7,722 nt of DNA, from assembly GCA_018268545.1 (NCBI GenBank), contig JAFDWI010000262.1, positions 1 through 7,722 on the forward strand, written 5' to 3'. The notes beneath the pieces were generated by a model. That model had not been told where the DNA came from. It made no database searches and saw only the letters and a program-made list of their open reading frames with translations. Position 1 is the first letter of the stretch. Every line of letters begins with the position of its first letter. The DNA comes from Actinomycetota bacterium. Its GTDB lineage: Bacteria > Actinomycetota > Acidimicrobiia > Acidimicrobiales > Iamiaceae. Positions 1 through 5,038 of this stretch are shown here, piece by piece. Made by a program: the position numbers and the translations under genes.

Positions 1-1134
1 CTCGGTCGTCACCCCCCGGGGGAGACGATTCAGCAGGCCGGCCATCGGGTCGACCAGATCCAGCGCCGGCTCGGCACGCTGCGCTGCCACCAGCTCACGC
101 ACCTGGCGCATCCGCTGGACCGGGTCCTCGACCACGAGTGGCACATCGAAACGGGCCGGGACGAAGTGGTTGCCGCCGACATCGGCGTCGTCGTCGCTGC
201 GCACGTTGATCGGCATCGCCATCCGCAATGACCCGGTCGAGGCACCGTGCGCTTCGTGGTAACGGCGCAGCCCCGCGGTCGTCGCCGCGACGAACGCGTC
301 GTTGAGACGGCCCTCTGCCACCCGCGCCGCGGCCTTGGCGGCATCGAGCGGAACATCGAATGAATCGAAGTGCATCTTCAACGAGCGCTCGGCCATGACC
401 GGCGATTTCGGGCGGGCGTCGGGTGCGATCAACCGGCCTGCGGACACGGCGATCTCACGCCCACGTTCCACGGCGGCCACCGGGTCGGCGAGCAATGCCC
501 CGACGGCCGCGGAGATGCCGTCCGCGATGCCGCCGCCGATCCTGCGTTCCCGATCGATCTCGTGCTGGACGCCGTCGATCAGGCGCGCAATGGGGCTCAA
601 CACCTCGACGGCCGGTTCGGGTGGCATCGGTGCTGCATCGTCGGCCGGGTCACGCTCGAGGTCGAACAGCAGCATCGCCATCGCCACGGCACCGACACCG
701 TCACTGATTGCATGGTGGATCTTCGCGACGATCGCCGCGCCTCCGTCCTCCATGCCCTCGATCACGTGGATCTCCCACTGGGGCCGGGCCCGATCGAAGC
801 TCTGCATCGCGACGGGCTGGGCGTAGTCGAGCACGTCGCGCATGGTGACGTTGCCGTTGCCCCCGCCGATCCATCGCAGGTGGAAATCCAGGTCGAAGTT
901 CGGGTCGACCTCCCAGCGTGGCGGCACGAGGGAGTACGGGTTGCCGCGTACCCGATGACGCATCCGGGGCAACTGCCGGGTCCCCCGGTCGACGAGTCGT
1001 CGGAGCCTGGCACGATCGGGCACCGAGTCGAGTCGGATCACGGCGGTGATCGTGGAGCGCAGCAGCGGATCGCGTTCGATCGTCCACATCAACGCGTCGG
1101 TGTCGCTCATCCGGTGCGTCATCGATTCGGTCAC
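1..1134 (-). CDS. Wax ester synthase/diacylglycerol acyltransferase (WS/DGAT), C-terminus cut off by window edge
   Basis: Acyl-CoA-dependent O-acyltransferase that makes triacylglycerol or wax esters for storage lipid; family members are cytosolic or membrane/lipid-droplet associated. I translated it by hand: 378 codons with no stop before the window edge. With GTG 1134 as residue 1, the N-terminal region has the family's 'SDTDALMW' opening (10-17) and 'FDRARPQWE' (113-121). The catalytic HHxxxDG motif is intact as HHAISDG (140-146; His141 is the expected general base). The C-terminal domain shows LNDA (277-280), PINVR (308-312) and GGNHF (320-324). Family proteins are usually about 450-480 residues, so some 80-100 are missing. 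A GGAGGAG lies 2 nt before GTG 1134 and 14 nt before an in-frame ATG at 1122, so the start is uncertain between these two. The family call is firm. Substrate preference (wax ester, TAG or a secondary-metabolite alcohol) cannot be read from sequence. Confidence 0.93.
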   Translation of the reverse strand, partial: MTESMTHRMSDTDALMWTIERDPLLRSTITAVIRLDSVPDRARLRRLVDRGTRQLPRMRHRVRGNPYSLVPPRWEVDPNFDLDFHLRWIGGGNGNVTMRDVLDYAQPVAMQSFDRARPQWEIHVIEGMEDGGAAIVAKIHHAISDGVGAVAMAMLLFDLERDPADDAAPMPPEPAVEVLSPIARLIDGVQHEIDRERRIGGGIADGISAAVGALLADPVAAVERGREIAVSAGRLIAPDARPKSPVMAERSLKMHFDSFDVPLDAAKAAARVAEGRLNDAFVAATTAGLRRYHEAHGASTGSLRMAMPINVRSDDDADVGGNHFVPARFDVPLVVEDPVQRMRQVRELVAAQRAEPALDLVDPMAGLLNRLPRGVTTE

Positions 1135-1202
1135 GACTCCTCCAGAGGTTCGGGCGAGCGGCCAGTCTGTCACCCCACGCCGCCCGAGGTGACGGCGAGA
1201 TC

Positions 1203-1253
1203 CGTTCTTTGCACGCGTGAGCGTCGCAGCGGTGCTCACGCGTGCAAAGAACG
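1203..1253. terminator. Perfect 20-bp inverted repeat, probable bidirectional hairpin terminator
   Basis: Arms 1203-1222 and 1234-1253 are exact reverse complements (CGTTCTTTGCACGCGTGAGC and its complement) around an 11-nt loop (1223-1233). Allowing one mismatch, the pairing extends to 24 bp. It lies in the 170-bp spacer after the stop of the dioxygenase gene and before the WS/DGAT start, both on the minus strand, so it is placed to end the dioxygenase transcript. There is no T-tract after the stem, as is common in high-GC actinobacteria. The spacer also holds a weaker repeat, GTCACC (1169-1174) and GGTGAC (1188-1193). The stem is longer and more perfect than a terminator needs, so a protein-binding site or a dispersed genomic repeat is also possible. 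Confidence 0.65.
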
Positions 1254-1304
1254 AATCCGGGTCCGGTGATTGCGACGGATCGGTCGCCGCGAACAGCGCT
1301 ACGG

Positions 1305-2126
1305 TCAGGCCGGGTCGAGGCCGAATGCGAAGCTCGAAGAGTGGATGCCCGCGCCCATGACGTTGTCGTCGCGGTAGACGCGGGTCGCCGCGTCGTCTTC
1401 GGCGGCGCCCGCGGCGACCATCAACGGAATGAGATGATCGGCGGCCGGATGGCTCATGCGCGCACCCGGGGCCGATGCCCAGTCGATCAGGCGCCGGGAG
1501 CGATCCGCTCCTCGGTGCCCGACCACTGCGTCGTTCAACCAACCGTCGAAGTCTCGTGAGGGGCCCGCGCCGGCCGCGTTCATGGCCCGGAGATTGTGGA
1601 AACTGAAGCCGCTGCCCAGGATCAGCACCCCTTCGTCTCGGAGGGGTGCCAGTGCACGCCCGACGGCCAGGTGCGCAACGGGGTCGTAGCCGTGACGGAT
1701 CGACAGTTGCAGCACAGGGACGTCGGCGTCGGGGTACATCACGTACAGCGGTGCGAACACGCCGTGGTCGAAGCCGCGCGCCGGGTCGGTGCCGTTCGCG
1801 ATCCCCGCTTCGTCGAGCAGTTCGGTGACCCGAGCCGCGACCTCGGGTGAACCGGGCGCCGGGTATTCGATGTGGTACGCGAACTCCGGGAACCCGCCGT
1901 AGTCGTACAGCATCGGCGGATTCGGGTGGGTCTGGACGGTGAACTCCGGGGTCTCCCAATGACCCGACACCGCCAGCACCGCTCGGGGGGTGACGCCGAT
2001 CTGGCCCGGGATGCCCGCGAGTGACGATTCGAGACGACTCCAGTCGCCGGGGAGCAGGTCCTTGATCCACGGCCACGGCCCGCCGCCATGGGATGAGTAG
2101 TAGGTGGGGAGTCGGTGCTCGGTCAC
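1305..2126 (-). CDS. Class III extradiol dioxygenase, DODA/YgiD type
   Basis: Cytosolic metal-dependent ring-cleavage dioxygenase of the LigB superfamily; relatives such as E. coli YgiD and plant DODA open catechols such as DOPA at the 4,5-position. The 273-residue length is normal for the family. Expected residues are in place: His13 in SSHGGG, His56 in SGHWE and His231 in SHPAADHLIPL as likely metal ligands; His121 in FDHGVFAPL as likely acid-base; His177 in GSGFSFHNL near the active site. The start is GTG (2126-2124), supported by GGAG 5 nt upstream (complement of 2132-2135). The next gene on this strand is the WS/DGAT, beyond a strong hairpin, so co-transcription is doubtful. No aromatic-pathway genes adjoin it, so the natural substrate is unknown. 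The family call is firm; DOPA activity specifically is not established. Confidence 0.93.
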   Translation of the reverse strand: MTEHRLPTYYSSHGGGPWPWIKDLLPGDWSRLESSLAGIPGQIGVTPRAVLAVSGHWETPEFTVQTHPNPPMLYDYGGFPEFAYHIEYPAPGSPEVAARVTELLDEAGIANGTDPARGFDHGVFAPLYVMYPDADVPVLQLSIRHGYDPVAHLAVGRALAPLRDEGVLILGSGFSFHNLRAMNAAGAGPSRDFDGWLNDAVVGHRGADRSRRLIDWASAPGARMSHPAADHLIPLMVAAGAAEDDAATRVYRDDNVMGAGIHSSSFAFGLDPA

Positions 2127-2170
2127 GATCGCTCCAATCGCATGCTACGTCGACGACCCGTTCAAACTAG

Positions 2171-2182
2171 TTGATCCATCAA
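2171..2182. promoter_or_regulatory. Small palindrome in an AT-rich island upstream of the dioxygenase
   Basis: TTGAT-CC-ATCAA is an exact inverted repeat within roughly 2160-2200, a stretch visibly richer in A/T than its surroundings. It lies about 45 bp upstream of the dioxygenase GTG. On the minus strand a TAGCAT hexamer lies 15 nt before that start and TTGAAC lies further up, but their 12-nt spacing is too short for a standard promoter. The region probably carries the dioxygenase promoter; the exact elements cannot be assigned. The rest of the 2127-2329 spacer holds only the hairpin at 2265-2286 and no gene I can support. Confidence 0.25.
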
Positions 2183-2251
2183 GTTATTCCCGGTGTATGC
2201 CGACCGATCCATTCTGCAACCTCTCGCGCCACCTCGACCGCCACCGTTGCC

Positions 2252-2277
2252 ACGTCGTTCACCCCGGCGGAGTTGCC
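2252..2277 (+). repeat. Direct repeat copy 1 (spacer copy) of a 26-nt sequence also found inside the DUF255 gene
   Basis: Bases 2252-2272 match 5534-5554 exactly (21 nt, same orientation). After one T/C mismatch at 2273/5555, the next four bases (TGCC) also match. Flanks on both sides diverge. This copy overlaps the left arm of the hairpin at 2265-2286. Origin unknown; see findings. Confidence 0.6.
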
Positions 2278-2286
2278 ACTCCGCCG
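2265..2286 (-). terminator. Hairpin terminator downstream of the PIN toxin gene
   Basis: CGGCGGAGT (2265-2273) pairs perfectly with ACTCCGCCG (2278-2286) across a 4-nt TGCC loop, a 9-bp GC-rich stem. It lies 43 nt beyond the stop of the minus-strand toxin gene, the right place to end the TA transcript. No T-tract follows, so this is the stem-only type seen in high-GC genomes. Confidence 0.55.
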
Positions 2287-2329
2287 ATCGACGCTCGGCG
2301 GCCACACGGTTCTCCACCCAGGGCAGATG

Positions 2330-2719
2330 TCAATCCCACAACGTGCGACCGGGAAATGCCACCCGCATGGGCGCATCCTTGGTCACGAGTGGTGCGCGTG
2401 CGGCCACGGCCTGGGCCAGGATCAGCCGATCGAACGGGTCCCGGGTGAAGGTGATCGACTCCGCGGCGTCGACCACGTCGCCGAATGCGGTCGTGTCGAC
2501 CCGCAGCCCCATCGATGCCGCGAGCTCGTCGAAGATCAGGCCCGGCGGGTCGGTGAGCCGATCGATCTCATACAGGTACGTGAGCTCGAGTCGCACCATG
2601 GGTGAGTAGACCAGGTCATCGGATTCGAGCCGATCCCGGACGAGGTCGGGGAAACGGTCGTGTTCGCCGGCATACGCCCAGACGACAGCATGGGTGTCCA
2701 GATGCAGCGGACCGCTCAC
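2330..2719 (-). CDS. PIN-domain ribonuclease toxin of a type II TA module (VapC-like)
   Basis: Predicted Mg-dependent RNase that inhibits translation when freed from its antitoxin. The 129-residue length is typical of VapC. The PIN acidic residues are present: Asp8 in HLDTHAVVW, Glu45 in MVRLELTYLY, Asp94/Asp97 in TRDPFDRLILAQA and Asp115 in VTKDAP. The RDPFDR...A motif and the 'DTHA..W' opening place it with the PIN toxins usually paired with Phd/YefM-type antitoxins. It starts with GTG at 2719-2717, which overlaps the antitoxin stop as GTGA, a 4-nt overlap implying translational coupling. No truncation or missing catalytic residue is visible, so it is probably active. The target RNA cannot be predicted from sequence. 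Confidence 0.9.
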   Translation of the reverse strand: MSGPLHLDTHAVVWAYAGEHDRFPDLVRDRLESDDLVYSPMVRLELTYLYEIDRLTDPPGLIFDELAASMGLRVDTTAFGDVVDAAESITFTRDPFDRLILAQAVAARAPLVTKDAPMRVAFPGRTLWD

Positions 2720-2964
2720 CGAAGGTCATCCGGCTGCCAGGTGTCGGTCCAGTCGAGATGCACGAGATCGTCGGGGTCACCGACGATCACGTCGGGATTC
2801 GTGCGAACCCCAGCGAGTCTCCCCTTGGGCGGCTGGTCGTCGGGCACGAGCCGCAGGGTCCGATCCCGCCGCTTGATCGTCAGCGGTTCACCGGTCTCGA
2901 GGACCCGGTCGATCAGCCGGTAGATGTCCTGCCGCATCTGTGAGGCGGTCACCGGTTCGGTCAT
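2716..2964 (-). CDS. Phd/YefM-like antitoxin paired with the PIN toxin
   Basis: 82-residue antitoxin that should neutralise the downstream PIN toxin and bind its own promoter. Residues 1-40 look like a Phd/YefM DNA-binding fold: TASQMRQDIYRLIDRVLETG, then a beta segment EPLTIKRRDRTLRLVP. The acidic, proline-containing tail (residues 41-82, with VGDPDDLVHLDW) fits the disordered toxin-wrapping segment. The frame is open further upstream, but ATG 2964 is chosen for three reasons: the fold begins there; a TACAAT -10 box ends 6 nt before it (predicted transcription start on the A of the ATG); and the upstream extension (to 3159) would run through the operator-like repeat and into the hydrolase gene. 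It overlaps the toxin by 4 nt. Confidence 0.87.
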   Translation of the reverse strand: MTEPVTASQMRQDIYRLIDRVLETGEPLTIKRRDRTLRLVPDDQPPKGRLAGVRTNPDVIVGDPDDLVHLDWTDTWQPDDLR

Positions 2965-2970
2965 GACCCC

Positions 2971-3012
2971 ATTGTAATCGAACGTACGTGCCTTCGCATC
3001 ACGCACGTACGT
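2971..3012 (-). promoter_or_regulatory. Promoter and operator-like inverted repeat of the first TA module
   Basis: On the minus strand, TACAAT (2976-2971) is a good -10 box ending 6 nt before the antitoxin ATG, predicting a leaderless mRNA. Just upstream, ACGTACGTGC (2982-2991) and GCACGTACGT (3003-3012) form a perfect 10-bp inverted repeat with an 11-nt spacer. The spacer covers the expected -35 position, where no consensus -35 is seen. Repeats placed this way are typical autoregulatory sites for antitoxin or TA complexes; actual binding is inferred. Confidence 0.6.
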
Positions 3013-3086
3013 GTTCTGTGAACGGACATGCCGACTGGTCGTTCGACGCCTCCACGCGATTGTGTTCGCCCCGTCCGTCGGCCAAC

Positions 3087-3105
3087 ACCCGGGAGAATCC
3101 CGGGT
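3087..3105 (-). terminator. Hairpin terminator touching the hydrolase stop codon
   Basis: ACCCGGGA (3087-3094) and TCCCGGGT (3098-3105) pair perfectly around a 3-nt GAA loop, an 8-bp GC-rich stem. Base 3105 is also the last base of the hydrolase TGA, so the stem begins at the stop codon. No T-tract follows. It is well placed to stop hydrolase transcription entering the TA promoter region. Confidence 0.6.
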
Positions 3106-4310
3106 CACGAGGATCCGTCGAGCAGCGATCCGAGCCAGTCGAAGACCGTGTCGTTGCACGCGACACGCGCGCCGCTCTCACAATGCTCCCCCGCCCCGTC
3201 CGCCGCGGCGAAGCGCACGAAGCGCTTCTCGCACTGCAGCGCGTCGAAGAACTCGGGGGCCGCGGCACTCAGATCGTCGCGGTCGGTGGTACAGACCAGG
3301 GTCGGGCACCGGATTCCGTCCTCGCGACCGCGGAGGGAATAGCGGCGCGCGTCGGCGAAGAACGCGAGCGGATCATCGAGGCCGTGGACCAACAGATTGC
3401 GGCGGAGCGCCCACCCCGCTGTCGGCTTGCGCATCACGATGCCGAGGATGCGCCGGAGCAGACCGAGCAGCCTCGGGTTGCCGTCGGGAAGTTCCCGGGC
3501 GAGGAATCCCGGGACCCGCTGAACCGAGGCGGTGAACAGGTCGTAGGGCCCGCAGTCCGAGATGCAAGCCGCAAGCCGGTGCTCGCGAGTCGCCGCGAGG
3601 GGTGCGAGGAGCCCACCGAGACTTATCCCCATCAGGACGATCGCGTCCCGGTCGACGTCGGCTCGGGCGACGAGCCAGTCGACGACGGGGCTGACCGCGG
3701 CCTCCCAGTCGGGACGGAGTGGGGTGCCCCGATCGATGAGCATCGTCCCCTGTCCGGGCCCGTCGAATGTCAACACGTTGTAGCCGCGCTCCAGCGCAGC
3801 GGCGCCGCTGGTGAAGTAGAGCTCCTCTGCGGTCCCGTCGTAGCCGGTGGTGAGGATCATCGTCGGCCGCGGTCGCCCGTCGTCGTCCGGGCGGAAGAAG
3901 TACCCCGGGATCAACCCGATCGACGAGGGAACCTCGACGATCTCGGGTGGGACGTCGAGCAGCGCCACGCCGCGCCGGAAGGCCTCGACCTCCCTGCAGT
4001 GGGCGGCGACGAGACGCTGATCGAGCGGTGCGCCGTACAGGAACAACCCGGCGGTCCGGTACGCGTTCGACGCTCGCAGGTAGCTGCCTCGCGCAGCGTG
4101 TCGGTCGCCGCGGTCGACCTGTCGATCGGCGACCTCGTTCAGTCGGTCAGCCAGGTCCCGCCAGGTGTCGTTCCAGAGCGTGGCGTCCAGCCGGCTGATC
4201 CGCTCGGCCACGGCGAAGCACTCACCCGTGTCGGCACCGCCGTAGGGCGCGTAGCCCACCGCACGGAGCCACTGGGCTCGGAACAACTCGTCACGCATCG
4301 CGTCGGGCAT
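3105..4310 (-). CDS. Alpha/beta hydrolase, FrsA/Ayg1/2,6-dihydroxypseudooxynicotine hydrolase-like
   Basis: Predicted cytosolic serine hydrolase of 401 residues. Residues 1-120 form a mostly helical N-terminal domain, as in the C-C bond hydrolases Ayg1 (fungal melanin) and pseudooxynicotine hydrolase. The alpha/beta core shows TTGYDGTAEELYF (154-166, oxyanion region), FDGPGQG (182-188), the nucleophile elbow GISLGG with Ser230, a likely acid in CTTDRDD (Asp343 or Asp345) and His376 in GEHCESG. I start at ATG 4310 because GAGGAG lies 6 nt upstream; an in-frame GTG at 4328 would add six residues but has a poorly spaced Shine-Dalgarno. It is divergent from tetR with a palindrome between their starts, so TetR control is likely. 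The substrate is unknown; ester, peptide and C-C bond hydrolysis all occur in this group. Confidence 0.88.
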   Translation of the reverse strand: MPDAMRDELFRAQWLRAVGYAPYGGADTGECFAVAERISRLDATLWNDTWRDLADRLNEVADRQVDRGDRHAARGSYLRASNAYRTAGLFLYGAPLDQRLVAAHCREVEAFRRGVALLDVPPEIVEVPSSIGLIPGYFFRPDDDGRPRPTMILTTGYDGTAEELYFTSGAAALERGYNVLTFDGPGQGTMLIDRGTPLRPDWEAAVSPVVDWLVARADVDRDAIVLMGISLGGLLAPLAATREHRLAACISDCGPYDLFTASVQRVPGFLARELPDGNPRLLGLLRRILGIVMRKPTAGWALRRNLLVHGLDDPLAFFADARRYSLRGREDGIRCPTLVCTTDRDDLSAAAPEFFDALQCEKRFVRFAAADGAGEHCESGARVACNDTVFDWLGSLLDGSS

Positions 4311-4335
4311 CGTCGGCTCCTCGATCACCTCTTAC

Positions 4336-4349
4336 CTAACAGTCGTTAG
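4336..4349. promoter_or_regulatory. Probable TetR operator
   Basis: CTAAC-AGTC-GTTAG is a perfect inverted repeat with a 4-nt centre, the layout common for TetR-family operators. It lies in the gap between the divergent hydrolase and tetR genes. It overlaps the inner end of the hydrolase -10 box (4348-4353) and covers the expected tetR -35 position (about 4343-4348). A dimer bound here would block both promoters, giving hydrolase repression and autoregulation. Binding by the adjacent TetR protein is inferred. Confidence 0.7.
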
Positions 4350-4376
4350 CTTACAGGCGATCAGATAGACTGACAA
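4348..4376 (-). promoter_or_regulatory. Promoter of the alpha/beta hydrolase gene
   Basis: On the minus strand, TTGTCA (4376-4371) and TAAGCT (4353-4348) are separated by exactly 17 nt, a good match to the housekeeping sigma consensus. The predicted transcription start falls near 4341, in the centre of the palindrome. That gives a leader of about 30 nt containing the GAGGAG site before ATG 4310, and it argues against the GTG start at 4328. Confidence 0.65.
4366..4371 (+). promoter_or_regulatory. -10 box of the tetR gene, leaderless start
   Basis: TAGACT ends 7 nt before GTG 4379, and no Shine-Dalgarno lies in that gap. The predicted transcription start is at or within one base of the GTG, so the mRNA should be leaderless. 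The box abuts the -35 of the opposing hydrolase promoter, sharing base 4371. No consensus -35 is seen; its expected position lies under the operator. Confidence 0.55.
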
Positions 4377-4378
4377 CC

Positions 4379-5011
4379 GTGGAACCACACGGCGTCACGT
4401 CCGAGCCAACCCCACGCGGGCGTGCCCGGAACCCCCGAGGCGCCGGGGCGCGATTGCACGACGAGATCGTCGACGCGGCCGTCACGTTGCTCGACGAGAC
4501 CGGCGACCCGTCGAGCCTGACCCTGCGCGGCGTCGCCCGCGCCACGGGAGTCAAGGCCCCCTCGATCTACCCGCATTTCGACGGCATCGACGAGATCGTG
4601 ACCGCACTGATCGAGCACAGCTTCAGCCAACTCGAGAGCGACGTCTCCGACGCACTCGCTGCTGCTCCCTCCCTGGGCGACGGGTTGCACGCCGCCGCCC
4701 ACGCGTATGTGCGCTTCGGATGGGAGCACCCGGCCCGCTACCGGTTGATGTTCGCCGCCTCGGGCTACGCAGAGCACGCCGTGAACGCCTACACACTCGT
4801 GGAACAGACCCTGACGCATTGCGTCGCCGACGGGACGAGCACGTCGACCGATCCCCACCGGGACACGTTCCTGCTCTGGGTCGCGCTGCACGGCATTGCG
4901 ACCCTGGAGAAGCCCGGTCGAGCGGAGTTGCTCCGACTCGGCCCGATCGACCGCGACGCTGCCATCGACGATCTCGTCGAACGCCTCGCGAAGATCACCC
5001 ACCGGCCCTGA
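4379..5011 (+). CDS. TetR/AcrR family transcriptional regulator with WHG-type C-terminal domain
   Basis: 210-residue one-component repressor. The N-terminal TetR DNA-binding domain spans about residues 24-75, with the helix-turn-helix at TLRGVARATGVKAPSIYPHF (48-67). The C-terminal ligand/dimer domain carries HPARYRLMF (117-125) and W...HG in WVALHGIATLE (167-177; Trp167, His171, Gly172), the signature of the WHG (TetR_C_33) group. The first 20 residues are basic and proline-rich and may add DNA contacts. GTG 4379 is the only reasonable start, since no other start codon precedes the fold; the -10 box 7 nt upstream makes a leaderless mRNA likely. Its probable targets are its own gene and the divergent hydrolase. 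The inducer may be a substrate or product of that hydrolase, which is inference. Confidence 0.93.
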   Translation: MEPHGVTSEPTPRGRARNPRGAGARLHDEIVDAAVTLLDETGDPSSLTLRGVARATGVKAPSIYPHFDGIDEIVTALIEHSFSQLESDVSDALAAAPSLGDGLHAAAHAYVRFGWEHPARYRLMFAASGYAEHAVNAYTLVEQTLTHCVADGTSTSTDPHRDTFLLWVALHGIATLEKPGRAELLRLGPIDRDAAIDDLVERLAKITHRP

Positions 5012-5025
5012 TCGGAAATCACCGG

Positions 5026-5031
5026 TAGGGT
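5026..5031 (+). promoter_or_regulatory. -10 box of the DUF255 gene, possible leaderless start
   Basis: TAGGGT ends 7 nt before ATG 5039, the same spacing seen at tetR and the second antitoxin. The purine run GGTAGGG could instead be a weak Shine-Dalgarno about 8 nt from the ATG, in which case the gene would be translated from read-through tetR mRNA (tetR ends 27 nt upstream). Both readings are open. Confidence 0.4.
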
Positions 5032-5038
5032 CGCGGCC

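Noticed and set aside
370..1269. 299-codon plus-strand open frame
   Set aside because: The minus strand here encodes the WS/DGAT with HHAISDG and other family motifs in order; the plus-strand frame has none and runs into the 20-bp inverted repeat.
2171..2605. Plus-strand frame through the spacer and toxin gene containing TSFTPAELP, as in the DUF255 protein
   Set aside because: Considered as a DUF255 fragment, but identity is confined to the 26-nt repeat; the flanks do not resemble the protein, and most of the frame is antisense to the PIN toxin. Kept only as a repeat finding.
2965..3159. Upstream extension of the first antitoxin to residue 147
   Set aside because: The added residues are basic, motif-free sequence that would cross the operator-like repeat, the -10 box and the hydrolase terminator.
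2988..4349. 453-codon plus-strand open frame opposite the hydrolase gene
   Set aside because: It is antisense to a gene with a complete catalytic triad, a promoter and a Shine-Dalgarno. Its product is rich in R/G/V/E/P low-complexity sequence without recognisable motifs, as expected for a GC-rich shadow frame.
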